62,405 nucleotides of DNA from Acetobacteraceae bacterium (GTDB lineage Bacteria > Pseudomonadota > Alphaproteobacteria > Zavarziniales > Zavarziniaceae). Location of the stretch: NCBI GenBank assembly GCA_947379865.1, contig CANCOY010000005.1, forward strand, positions 1-62,405, written 5' to 3'. Below are positions 17,687 to 26,104 of the stretch, one piece after another. Positions within the stretch are counted from its first letter, which is position 1, and every line of letters begins with the position of its first letter. The position numbers were made by a program, and so were the translations under genes. The notes under the pieces are model-generated. The model was given only the letters and a program-made list of their open reading frames with translations. It did no database searches and was not told where the DNA came from.

Positions 17687-20600
17687 TCAACGTGCGTTTA
17701 TCCCGCTTCCTGCTCCTGCTGCTTTTGTCAGCCCCGCTGCTTTCGGCCTGCAGTGGGAAACTGCGCCCGACGGATGGCCCGGCGGCCTCCGGACAAGACG
17801 TGCAACTTGGCACCAACACCCTGGGTGAAGACTGTCGTCTGATCTCGATCTCCGATGCCAAGGGGGTTCACCGCTACAATCTGATGTGTGGCACCTGGGA
17901 GGAGCCGAGCGGCGTGGTCGTGGCCATGGAGCTTTCGAGCCAGCTTCCCGACGAACAGCAGGCCCGGCGCACCGCACTTGATGGCTTGCAGTCTTCTGCC
18001 AACACGTCCCTTGGCCTTGCAAACGACATCATCTGCAAGGACCGCTCATGGATTGCTGCCCCTGAGGGTGGCGAGGCCCTGATGCTGTCGTGTGCGCTGC
18101 GTTCGGGCGGCTGGCCAAATGTTGCCATTGCCCAGGTTACTGGTGGCAAGCTTTACACCGTGCGCGGCATTCCTGCCGTGACGGACCTGCTGCTGCGCGC
18201 ACCGGCCCTGTTGCAATCGGGCGCTGGTGCGAAAGCCTCGGATACCTGGCGCCAGACGGAACTGGGCGCCATCCAGCGGCTTGAAGCCAGCCTGGGTGCG
18301 GATGCCCTCAAGTTCGGCCAGGGCGATCTTGGCGCTTATGGCAAGTTCGTGGAACTCGCCCGTATGAACAACGGGGTGGAGAATTACGTTGCTGCCGAGA
18401 CAGCCTATCGCAAGGCACTCGATATTCAGACACGTGCCCTTGGCCCGACGGCGCCAGCCCTCGGCGCCACCCTGCTGAGCCTGGCACTTGAGGTGAGTAA
18501 CCAGGGACGGCACGAGGAGGCTGAGGCGCTTTTCCGTCGTGCAGAGCCCTTCATTCAGGCCTCCTTCGACAAGACGCTGCAGTCGCGTCTGTCCGGTTAC
18601 CGCGGCGTAGACGCAGGCATTGCAGGCAAGGCGGCACAGGCTTTGGCCATGGCAACGGAGGCCGCCGCCATCAGCCGTGGCATTGCCAAGGAGATGGAGC
18701 CTGACGAGGGCATGCCCATGAGTGCGGAAAGCCTCGGCAATCTGCCAAGTGTCCGGGCCGATGTGGTCAGCAATCTGATGGAAGTTGCTTCCCAGTCGCT
18801 GCGCCTCAAGCAGACCGGGGCTGCCGAGGTGGCGCTGCTGGAAGGCAAGGACTTTTATAACCGCACCCGTGGCCTGCCACCCTGGTGGCGTGGCCGCCTG
18901 CTTGCGCTTGAAGGCCAGATCCTGGCCCGCAAGGGAAAGGCCGATGAGGGTATCGACCTGATGCGCCGCGCCATCCAGTCCCAGCGCAAGCTGTTCGGGG
19001 ACAGCTGGCCTGTGGTCTCGCGCTACCTTGAACTTGGCACGATGCAGGCCGACTACGGACATAATGCCGATGCGGTCAATACCTTCCGGGCCGCGATCAC
19101 CATGATCACCACGCTCGATTCAGCCAATATTCAGCTGCCGTTCGAGCGTATTGCCCCATTCCTTGACGCAGCCGTCGTCGCTTCCGAAAGGCGGCCCGAG
19201 GAAAAGGCGCAGCTTGCCGCCGAGATGTTCGAGGCGATCCAGTTGGCGCGCAGTGGCGTTGTTGGCCAGACCATTGCGCGGGCTTCTGCCCGGCTTGCCA
19301 CCGACGATCCCAAGGTCGCCGATCTTGTACGCCGTCAGCAGGATGTTGCCCGCGATCGCGACAAGGCCCGCCTGCAGCTGGCCGACGAGCAGGCCAAGCC
19401 TGATCAGAGCCGCGACAAGAAGATTGAGGATCAGCTGGCCGCCACACTGGCCAGCAAGACAGCCGAGGGCAAGACACTTGAGCGCGAACTCCAGGCGGCG
19501 TTCCCCGGCTATGCCCGCCTGACCCGCTTTCAGGCCGTCAAGGCGAGCCAGATTTCAGGCATGCTGGGCGAAGACGAGGCACTGGTCTCGTTTGCCTTCG
19601 CGCCGTCTCGTGGCTTTGGCTTCCTCCTGACCCGTGAAGGTCTTGAGACCTATCGGATTGATCTGGGTGCCGAGGATCTGGCGAATGCCGTCCGTGAGCT
19701 GAGGACGGCCTTTGCCCCGGTGGATGGCAAGCTGTCGCCCTATAACCTTGCTCTCGCCAACACGCTCTATCGCAAGCTGCTAGGCCCGGTTGAGGCCACG
19801 CTTGCCGGCAAAAAGCGGCTGGTGGTGGTGCCGGATGGGGCACTTGCCAGCTTGCCGCCAGCCCTTCTGGTAACGGCACCGCCGAGTGCAGCCGGCGACT
19901 ATGCCCATGCCGCCTGGCTGATGCGCCGCCATGCGCTGGCCGTCGCCCCCTCGGTCACGGCGTTCGTCACGATCCGCAAACTGGAAGGCCGCGCCCCGGC
20001 GTCCCGGCCATTTGCCGGCTTCGCCAATCCGCCCTTCGAGGGCAGGAAGGGGGGGCCTGCCGCAGGTGTTGCTGCCCTCGACGCTTTGGGCCAGGAGTGT
20101 CGCACGGGGGCGCCGACCGATCCGGCCCTGCTGCGCGGCCTGGCGCCGTTGCCTGAAACCGCTGATGAAATCCGCAAGGTTGCGGCCGTCCTTGGCGCCG
20201 GCCCGGAATCCACAACCACAGGGGCGGCGGTAACGAAGAAGGCCGTCCGCGAGGCTGGGCTTGACGAGTACCGGGTGGTCTATTTTGCCACCCACGGCCT
20301 CTTGCCGGGTGAACTGCATTGCCAGTCCGAGCCTGGTCTGGCGCTGTCGCCGCCGCAGTCTTCGCCGGCCTCAGCCGCTGACGATGGCTTGCTTACTGCG
20401 TCTGATGTCGCCGCCCTGCGGCTGAAGGCCGAGCTTGTGGTGCTGTCGGCCTGTAACACAGCGGGTGGCGGCGGCCGCTTTGGTGGTGGCGCTCTCTCTG
20501 GTCTGGCTGAGGCATTCTTCTATGCCGGGGCGAGAGGCATGCTGGTCACCCATTGGCAGGTACCCTCGGCACCTACGGTGCAACTGACCACCGGGCTTTT

Positions 20601-20754
20601 CGATCGTCTCGCCAAGAGCCCCAACCTGCAGCCCTCGGAAGCCCTGAGTGCCACCCAATCTGAACTGGCCTCCAGCCCCGGCACGGGTCATCCGTTTTTC
20701 TGGGGTGCTTTCACACTTGTTGGCGACGGCCGTATGGCCGCACGCACCCCCTGA
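17683..20754 (+). CDS. TPR-CHAT caspase-like lipoprotein
   Basis: The 1023-residue product begins with a lipoprotein signal, FLLLLLLSAPLLSAC, with the lipobox Cys at residue 23 followed by Ser-Gly. Outer-membrane or periplasmic anchoring is therefore expected. TPR repeats occupy about residues 215-475 (AAETAYRKALDIQTRALGP, EEAEALFRRAEPFIQ). A charged coiled-coil lies near 545-605. A CHAT domain fills the C-terminal third, with the catalytic dyad visible as YFATHG (His871) and LSACNTA (Cys924). CHAT proteins are caspase/separase-like peptidases. The start GTG overlaps the TpsA 2 stop (GTGA), so protease and exoprotein are co-translated. A role in cleaving or releasing the exoproteins is inferred, not shown. 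Confidence 0.9.
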   Translation: MINVRLSRFLLLLLLSAPLLSACSGKLRPTDGPAASGQDVQLGTNTLGEDCRLISISDAKGVHRYNLMCGTWEEPSGVVVAMELSSQLPDEQQARRTALDGLQSSANTSLGLANDIICKDRSWIAAPEGGEALMLSCALRSGGWPNVAIAQVTGGKLYTVRGIPAVTDLLLRAPALLQSGAGAKASDTWRQTELGAIQRLEASLGADALKFGQGDLGAYGKFVELARMNNGVENYVAAETAYRKALDIQTRALGPTAPALGATLLSLALEVSNQGRHEEAEALFRRAEPFIQASFDKTLQSRLSGYRGVDAGIAGKAAQALAMATEAAAISRGIAKEMEPDEGMPMSAESLGNLPSVRADVVSNLMEVASQSLRLKQTGAAEVALLEGKDFYNRTRGLPPWWRGRLLALEGQILARKGKADEGIDLMRRAIQSQRKLFGDSWPVVSRYLELGTMQADYGHNADAVNTFRAAITMITTLDSANIQLPFERIAPFLDAAVVASERRPEEKAQLAAEMFEAIQLARSGVVGQTIARASARLATDDPKVADLVRRQQDVARDRDKARLQLADEQAKPDQSRDKKIEDQLAATLASKTAEGKTLERELQAAFPGYARLTRFQAVKASQISGMLGEDEALVSFAFAPSRGFGFLLTREGLETYRIDLGAEDLANAVRELRTAFAPVDGKLSPYNLALANTLYRKLLGPVEATLAGKKRLVVVPDGALASLPPALLVTAPPSAAGDYAHAAWLMRRHALAVAPSVTAFVTIRKLEGRAPASRPFAGFANPPFEGRKGGPAAGVAALDALGQECRTGAPTDPALLRGLAPLPETADEIRKVAAVLGAGPESTTTGAAVTKKAVREAGLDEYRVVYFATHGLLPGELHCQSEPGLALSPPQSSPASAADDGLLTASDVAALRLKAELVVLSACNTAGGGGRFGGGALSGLAEAFFYAGARGMLVTHWQVPSAPTVQLTTGLFDRLAKSPNLQPSEALSATQSELASSPGTGHPFFWGAFTLVGDGRMAARTP

Positions 20755-20784
20755 TCTCCGTCACTCCAGTATCACGTCAAGGAC

Positions 20785-21543
20785 ATGGCCATCATGAACA
20801 CCACATCCAGGATCACCTCAACCCGTAACGGCCCCCGTCGGTCGTCCTGGCTTGGGGCTATGGCGCTCAGCGTTCTTCTAGGCACCGCTTCCCATGCCGT
20901 CCTGGCAGCGGAACTGGTAGTGGTTGAGGCCAGTGGCATCAGCCTTGAGGCAGGCACGTCGCTTGATGCAGCAAAGTCGCTGAAGCTGCCTGAAGGCGCC
21001 CGCGTCACGCTGATCACGGAAGATGGGGCCACGATCAAGCTGGTGGGCCCGTTCGATGGCGTGCCGACGGCCGCCGCTGGCGGTAGCGGGGGTATCGGTG
21101 CGTCGCTTGGAGGGCTGGTTGCCTCGCGCGGTGCTGACACGGCCAATCTGGGTGCGGTTCGGGCTGGCGATGTTGCCGCGCCGTTGCCGGCCCCATGGGT
21201 AGTCGATGCTACCCGCGCCGGCGATGTGTGCATCACCACAGGTTCCCCGGTTGTGTTGTGGCGCGCCAAGGCGGAGGCAGAGTCGATGATGGCGCTGATG
21301 CCCGCCGACCGCAGCTGGAATGCCGAGGCACCCTGGCCCAAGGACGCAGCACTGCTGCAACTGCCAGAGGACGTGCCGTTTGTTGATGGCGGTACCTTTG
21401 TCGTCGAGATGGATGGCAACAGCTCGGCACTGATCGTTCATATCATGCCGGCAAGTGTTAAGGCGCCGAAGATGGTGGCAGCCTGGCTTGAAGCCAAGGG
21501 TTGCGCCCGTCAGCGCAGTGCACTCCTCAAGGTGGGCGGATGA
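20785..21543 (+). CDS. Exported protein of unknown function in the TPS-CHAT-CHASE2 locus
   Basis: The 252-residue protein has a signal peptide (SWLGAMALSVLLGTASHAVLA). The region after it (SLKLPEGARVTLITEDGATI then KLVGPFDG) resembles the beta-rich FecR-like pattern seen in envelope signalling proteins. A Gly/Ala linker at about 90-125 leads to a second domain with two Cys residues (DVCITTGSPVVLW and LEAKGCARQ) that could pair. I do not recognise a named family. It is placed between the CHAT lipoprotein and the cyclase, and its stop overlaps the cyclase start (ATGA). A periplasmic link between the two is plausible. An ATG at 20794 is an alternative start. Confidence 0.75.
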   Translation: MAIMNTTSRITSTRNGPRRSSWLGAMALSVLLGTASHAVLAAELVVVEASGISLEAGTSLDAAKSLKLPEGARVTLITEDGATIKLVGPFDGVPTAAAGGSGGIGASLGGLVASRGADTANLGAVRAGDVAAPLPAPWVVDATRAGDVCITTGSPVVLWRAKAEAESMMALMPADRSWNAEAPWPKDAALLQLPEDVPFVDGGTFVVEMDGNSSALIVHIMPASVKAPKMVAAWLEAKGCARQRSALLKVGG

Positions 21544-23501
21544 GTTTCAGCCTCCGGCCGGCCCTGAAGGACGTTCTGGTCCTTTTGGCGATTGCGGCGT
21601 TCAGCGCGGGTGTGGGTGGAGGCCTGTTCATGGGCCTCCCGTTCCTGCGGACCATGGAAACATGGCTGATGGATTTCAGGGTCGCGACCCTGCTTCCACC
21701 CGAGCCACAGCATCCCGACATCATCGTGGTCGGGATTACAGAAGACACGCTGGCGCAGTTTCCCTATCGCTCGCCGGTGGACCGGGCATTTGTTGCTGAT
21801 CTCATTCATACGCTCGAGGAAAAGGGCGCCCGCGCGATCCTGCTCGACGTGCTGCTGGACCAGTCAACGGAGCCGGAAAAGGACGCCGCCCTCAAGCGTG
21901 TGCTTGAAGAAACGCGGATCCCGCTTGTTGTCAGCTATGGTGGTGCGGATGAAGGCCTCACGGAAAAACAGCAGGCGTATCTGAACGACTTCGTTCCCCT
22001 GCGCCTGCGCGGCTTTGCCAACCTTCAGAAAGACGGGTTCGACGGCGTCGCGCGCTGGATTTTCAGGGGCAAGAACCTGCCCGATGGCACCTTCCTGCCC
22101 GGCGTGGCCGCCTCCATGGTTGCCCGCCTCGACTATCCGGCGCCACAACTGGGGGACAATTTCGACCTCGCCTATCGCGGCCGGCCGGACTCGGCCACAA
22201 CGCCGTTCAAGCAATATGCTTCCCATCTGGTGAAGGTCCTGCCAGCCAAGTGGTTCAAGGACAAGATCGTGTTGGTGGGGGCGGATCTGAGTGACCGTGA
22301 CCGCCACGCGACGCCGTTCCGCGCTGTCTCGTCAGGCAAGGAAGGTATTCAGCCGGGCGTCGTCATTCATGCCCATTCCATTGCCCAGTTGCTGGACGGC
22401 CGGTCCGCACCGGGCCGGAGCATGGGCATCGCCCTTGTAACACTCGGCATTGCGGGCCTGCTGGGCATGCTGCTGGGGCGGGTCGAGATTGCACTTTGGA
22501 TACGTGGCCTGCTTGGCATTGCCCTGATGGGGGTTCTCTGGATCGGTGGCTTTGCCCTGTTCCGCTATTCGGGGCAAATGATCCCGCTGATGTCGCCCAC
22601 GGTCGCGCTGGGCCTCGGCATCTGGATGACGGATATCTATACCGGTCGCAAGGAACGCGACCAGCGCAAGTTCATCCAGCAGGCGTTCTCCAAATACCTG
22701 TCGCCGGCCTTGCTGGACGAGATCGTCAAGGATCCCAGCAAGCTGTCGCTCGACCCGAAGCGGCGTGAGATGTCCTTCATCTTTACCGACGTGGCCGGCT
22801 TCACCACGATCTCCGAATCCATGGAGGCGGCCCAGTTGGCCGATGTGATGAACCGCTATCTCGACGGCGTGGTGAAGGTCGTCTTCAGCCATGGTGGTAC
22901 GGTCGACAAGTTCATTGGCGATGCCGTGTTTGCCATCTTCAACGCGCCCAAGGATCAGGATGATCATGCCGTCCAGGCGGCCCGGTGCGGACTGGCCATT
23001 GATGCCTTCTCGGAGGCGTTTCTGGCGGGCGAGGTTGCGGCAGGCAGGAACTTTGGCATGACACGCATTGGCGTGCATACCGGCAGTGCCAGCATCGGCA
23101 ATTTCGGCGCGGCAGAGCGGTTTGAGTACACCGCTCTGGGTGACGCCGTGAACACGGCGGCGCGCCTTGAGGGGATGAACAAGTACTTCGGGACGCGTGT
23201 CGCCCTCAGCGGCGCCAATGCCCGCCTGTGCCAGGGTATTGCCATGCGCCCCATCGGCCGCGTCGTGCTGAAGGGCAAGACCGAACCGATTGAGGTTTTC
23301 GAGCCACTGGCAGGAGATGAGGACGGCTTTGCTGCCCGCTATTGTGCAGCCTATGCCCTGATGGATGCCGGGGATGCAGCGGCACTTGCCGCCTTTGACG
23401 CGCTGATTGCCGAAAGGCCCGGGGACGGGCCCAGCGGCCTCCACGCCAAACGGCTGGCCCAGGGCGACATCTCCTCGATCATCGTAATGACCGACAAATA
23501 G
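21540..23501 (+). CDS. CHASE2-domain class III adenylate cyclase
   Basis: The 653-residue membrane enzyme has one N-terminal transmembrane helix and an extracytoplasmic CHASE2 sensor (about residues 35-290: MDFRVATLLPPEPQHPDIIV, ILLDVLLDQSTEPEKD, LVGADLSDRDRHATPF). A cluster of three helices follows (about 293-365), then a cytoplasmic cyclase domain. The catalytic features are complete: metal-binding Asp417 (FIFTDVAGF) and Asp461 (KFIGDAVFAIF), purine-selecting Lys457 and Asp535, and transition-state Asn538 and Arg542 (LGDAVNTAARLE). These indicate ATP as substrate. It should turn an envelope signal into cAMP. No CRP-type receptor is encoded in the window. Confidence 0.93.
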   Translation: MSFSLRPALKDVLVLLAIAAFSAGVGGGLFMGLPFLRTMETWLMDFRVATLLPPEPQHPDIIVVGITEDTLAQFPYRSPVDRAFVADLIHTLEEKGARAILLDVLLDQSTEPEKDAALKRVLEETRIPLVVSYGGADEGLTEKQQAYLNDFVPLRLRGFANLQKDGFDGVARWIFRGKNLPDGTFLPGVAASMVARLDYPAPQLGDNFDLAYRGRPDSATTPFKQYASHLVKVLPAKWFKDKIVLVGADLSDRDRHATPFRAVSSGKEGIQPGVVIHAHSIAQLLDGRSAPGRSMGIALVTLGIAGLLGMLLGRVEIALWIRGLLGIALMGVLWIGGFALFRYSGQMIPLMSPTVALGLGIWMTDIYTGRKERDQRKFIQQAFSKYLSPALLDEIVKDPSKLSLDPKRREMSFIFTDVAGFTTISESMEAAQLADVMNRYLDGVVKVVFSHGGTVDKFIGDAVFAIFNAPKDQDDHAVQAARCGLAIDAFSEAFLAGEVAAGRNFGMTRIGVHTGSASIGNFGAAERFEYTALGDAVNTAARLEGMNKYFGTRVALSGANARLCQGIAMRPIGRVVLKGKTEPIEVFEPLAGDEDGFAARYCAAYALMDAGDAAALAAFDALIAERPGDGPSGLHAKRLAQGDISSIIVMTDK

Positions 23502-23517
23502 CGTTCTTCCAGATCCT

Positions 23518-23549
23518 GGCCGCCCCCGTCCACAGCGATGGGGGCGGCC
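23518..23549 (+). terminator. Hairpin at the end of the TPS-CHAT-CHASE2 locus
   Basis: GGCCGCCCCC (23518-23527) and GGGGGCGGCC (23540-23549) form a perfect 10-bp GC stem 17 bp after the cyclase stop. The following ACATTTCAGCTTTC is only moderately T-rich. It marks a likely 3' end for the locus. Confidence 0.6.
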
Positions 23550-23636
23550 ACATTTCAGCTTTCATCCCCTCAGTCGCGTGGCCTAAGCTCTGTGTGAAAT
23601 CCGGTTAACGGATGCTGCAAAGCGCGGGGGGATATC

Positions 23637-24758
23637 ATGGCCAGCGAACTCGACAAGATGTATCTGCCGCCCGAAGACCCGTCTTATCGGGATTCGGACC
23701 ATTTCTACGCCGCTGTGAACGGGTTCAACGAAACCTTCCAGCAAGGCCAGATCTTCAACGAATACATGAACGATCATCGGCGTCACGGCCGGGGCGTCGT
23801 CTATGAGGGGGAGGGTGGCCTGTTCTCCCAGAGCTGGTTTCCCATCTGCCGGGGCGATGAAGTGGGACCCATGTCGGCGGTGGCGCGCGGCTTTCTGGAT
23901 GGGCAAGTGGCGGTGTTCAGGGGTGAAAACGGGATCGCCTCGGTCATCAGCGCCTATTGCCCGCACCTTGGCGCCCATCTTGGCTCGGGCCGGGTGATCG
24001 GCAATGAAATTGAATGCCCCTTTCATCGCTGGGCCTTTGACCAGGAGGGTGAGTGCCAGCGCACGGGCTGTGGTGACCCGGTTCCGGCCGGTGCGCGTGT
24101 CCTCAAATATCCGACAGTGGAACGCTTTGGCCTGATCTGGGCCTTCAACGGCGAGACCGCAACATGGGACCTGCCGGACATGGGGCTTCCCGATGACCAG
24201 CTCGTCTTCCATCCCGTGCTGCTGCATGTGGACATCAACAATGACCCCTGGGTCACCATGGCGAACACCTTCGACTGGAACCATTTCGAGGCGGTCCATG
24301 GCCTCGTTTATGATGTGCCGGAAGAAAGCATCGTCTGGACACCGCATTCGGCCTATTTCCACATCGATGCCGAGGTTCCCGGCATGGGTGGCATAAAGGT
24401 CAACTACGAAATCGGCATCTGGGGCACCAGCATCTTTCTGCAGCATGGGACCTTTGGCGACCGCTGGTTTGCCTATATGGCGCCTGTGGGCATGGCGCGG
24501 CCGGGGGTCTCCCGCGCCTATTTCGTGATTGCCACCCGCAAGGGAGATGGCACGCCAGAAGACGAGGCTCGGGTGCAGGACTGCCTGGAGACCGGCATGG
24601 CCCTGGAGAAGATGATCGTCAGCCAGGACGTGCCGATCCTCAACTTCGCCCGCTTCTCCCGCGGCCTTCTGACCAAGAAGGACCGCATGCTGGTGCGCTT
24701 TCTCGAGCACCTGCGGAAGTTCCCACGGGCGCACCCGGGGGCTGACCTGATCCGCTGA
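23637..24758 (+). CDS. Rieske aromatic ring-hydroxylating oxygenase alpha subunit
   Basis: The 373-residue protein has a Rieske domain with CPHLGAH (about residue 107) and CPFHRW (about 126), the Cys-X-His / Cys-X2-His ligands. Its catalytic domain has the mononuclear iron motif FDWNHFEAVHG (Asp-X2-His-X4-His). It resembles the oxygenase components of Rieske monooxygenases acting on steroids, terpenoids or aromatic acids. No small subunit, ferredoxin or reductase gene is adjacent, so its electron supply must come from elsewhere. The start follows a GGGGGGAT site. Substrate unknown. Confidence 0.88.
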   Translation: MASELDKMYLPPEDPSYRDSDHFYAAVNGFNETFQQGQIFNEYMNDHRRHGRGVVYEGEGGLFSQSWFPICRGDEVGPMSAVARGFLDGQVAVFRGENGIASVISAYCPHLGAHLGSGRVIGNEIECPFHRWAFDQEGECQRTGCGDPVPAGARVLKYPTVERFGLIWAFNGETATWDLPDMGLPDDQLVFHPVLLHVDINNDPWVTMANTFDWNHFEAVHGLVYDVPEESIVWTPHSAYFHIDAEVPGMGGIKVNYEIGIWGTSIFLQHGTFGDRWFAYMAPVGMARPGVSRAYFVIATRKGDGTPEDEARVQDCLETGMALEKMIVSQDVPILNFARFSRGLLTKKDRMLVRFLEHLRKFPRAHPGADLIR

Positions 24759-24772
24759 CGGTCGACCTCTTC

Positions 24773-25549
24773 TCAGTATCCGGCGGCCGGCCCCTTTGCC
24801 GGCCGCACACCCTGAAGGGCCGCACTGGCGGCAGCGGTCAGGGTTGAAATGTCGGTCGCCACCGAAATCATCTGGAAGCCCTGTTCGATGCGCCGGACAG
24901 CAGTACCGGCGCTGGACAGGATCGCGGGCGCAATACCCGCTTTGCGTGCCGCCGCCACGACCGTGGCCAGGGCCTGGTCGAAGACGGCAATGCCGTCGTT
25001 CTCGCCGGGCGGCAGGCCAAGGGCGACCGAAAGATCATAGGGACCGACGAACAGGGCATCTACGCCGGGCACGGCGGCGATGGCATCGACATTGGCAAAG
25101 GCTTCGGCCGTCTCGATCATGGGGATAACGGCCACACGGTCGTTGGCGCTGGCGAAATAGCCGGGTCCGTCGCGCATGCCCACCCGGATGGGGCCAAAGC
25201 TGCGCCGGCCCTGTGGGGGATAGAGGCAGGCCTCAACGGCCCGTCTGGCATCGTCCACGGTCTGGATCATGGGAATCACAACGCCAAGTGCGCCGGCGTC
25301 GAGCACGCGGCCAATGATACCGGGATCATTCCAGGGCACGCGGGCCAGGGGCACGGCGGGTGACAGGTCGATGGCCCGGATCATTTCAGAGGCCGTCTGA
25401 TAGTCCATGCAGCCATGCTGCATGTCGACCAGCACCCAGTCGAAGCCGGCCTTGCCCAGCCCCTCTGCCGTCAGGGCGCTCGGGATCATGCACCAGGCAC
25501 CGAGTGTCACGTCGCCAGCCTTCCAGCGGGCCTTCAGGGGTGGCTGCAT
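24773..25549 (-). CDS. HpcH/HpaI aldolase family protein
   Basis: The 258-residue TIM-barrel protein contains FDWVLVDMQHGCMDYQ, GVVIPMIQTVDDARRAVEA, PPQGRRSFGPIR and PMIETAEAFANVDAIAAVPG, then DALFVGPYDLSVALG. These are the metal- and pyruvate-binding segments of class II HpaI-type aldolases. They cleave 4-hydroxy-2-oxo acids such as those formed by meta-cleavage of aromatics. Genes for ring oxygenation and a thioredoxin-fold isomerase lie nearby. GAGGGACAAGAC precedes the ATG. It is convergent with the Rieske gene and divergent from the DUF1330 gene. Confidence 0.87.
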   Translation of the reverse strand: MQPPLKARWKAGDVTLGAWCMIPSALTAEGLGKAGFDWVLVDMQHGCMDYQTASEMIRAIDLSPAVPLARVPWNDPGIIGRVLDAGALGVVIPMIQTVDDARRAVEACLYPPQGRRSFGPIRVGMRDGPGYFASANDRVAVIPMIETAEAFANVDAIAAVPGVDALFVGPYDLSVALGLPPGENDGIAVFDQALATVVAAARKAGIAPAILSSAGTAVRRIEQGFQMISVATDISTLTAAASAALQGVRPAKGPAAGY

Positions 25550-25646
25550 GTCTTGTCCCTCGGGATGTCGTTGTTTCCGGGCTCAGTCTCCGCGCCAGTT
25601 GCCCCCGAAGCAACCCCGCCGCCAGACGAGCCCCCGGGCTGGGAAA

Positions 25647-25696
25647 GTGGCTGGCTTCCACACCTATCGGCATTCATAGTGCCGACATCCAGCCAC
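25647..25696. promoter_or_regulatory. Nested inverted repeats in the aldolase/DUF1330 divergent region
   Basis: Outer arms GTGGCTGG (25647-25654) and CCAGCCAC (25689-25696) enclose inner arms TCGGCA (25667-25672) and TGCCGA (25680-25685). The element lies in the 182-bp gap between two divergent starts, 35 bp upstream of the rightward one. It could be an operator pair or a 5'-leader structure. Confidence 0.4.
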
Positions 25697-25731
25697 ACCG
25701 TTCCGGGACTGGCGGCAAGAGGGGGGCTAGC

Positions 25732-26079
25732 GTGAAAGTCATCAATCAGATCCACCCCAGCCAGGAGCAGGCGATGGCCTTCTTTGGTGGGGCAGAGGAC
25801 GGCCCGTTCGTCATGGTCAACCTGCTGAAATTTCGCGACAAGGCGGCCTATCCGGATGGGTCGGACGCCCATCTGTCGGGTTTTGAGGCCTTTCTGCGCT
25901 ATGGCAAGGCTGTTGGTGACATGATCCGGGCGGTGGGCGGGCGTCAGGGTTATGCCGGGCCCGTAACCGGCCTGATGCTGGGTGAGGTGGAGGAACTCTG
26001 GGATATGGTGGCCCTGGCGGAATACCCCTCCCTTGCTGCCATGCGCGCCATCGTGCGGCCGGGCTTGCGGGACAGCTGA
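25732..26079 (+). CDS. DUF1330 domain protein
   Basis: The 115-residue protein has the DUF1330 core (PFVMVNLLKFRDKAAYP near residue 24, later SGFEAFLRYGKAVGDMI and AEYPSLAAMRAIV), a small ferredoxin-like alpha-beta barrel fold. Function is not established; members often sit in catabolic clusters. The GTG at 25732 follows AGAGGGGGG. The longer frame running back to 25360 overlaps the divergent aldolase and is not credible. The next gene begins 25 bp downstream on the same strand. Confidence 0.75.
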   Translation: MKVINQIHPSQEQAMAFFGGAEDGPFVMVNLLKFRDKAAYPDGSDAHLSGFEAFLRYGKAVGDMIRAVGGRQGYAGPVTGLMLGEVEELWDMVALAEYPSLAAMRAIVRPGLRDS

Positions 26080-26104
26080 ACATCAAGACGCGGGGGACGC
26101 TGGG

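Noticed and set aside
17046..17861. A 271-codon minus-strand frame across the polyproline region
   Set aside because: It arises from CCG/CGG repeats in the TpsA 2 proline region and has no recognisable protein features.
9587..23501. Contact-dependent inhibition (CdiA/CdiB/CdiI) locus
   Set aside because: The exoproteins are only about 1000 residues, lack a VENN-type motif or toxin tip, and no small immunity gene follows. The CHAT and cyclase genes occupy that position.
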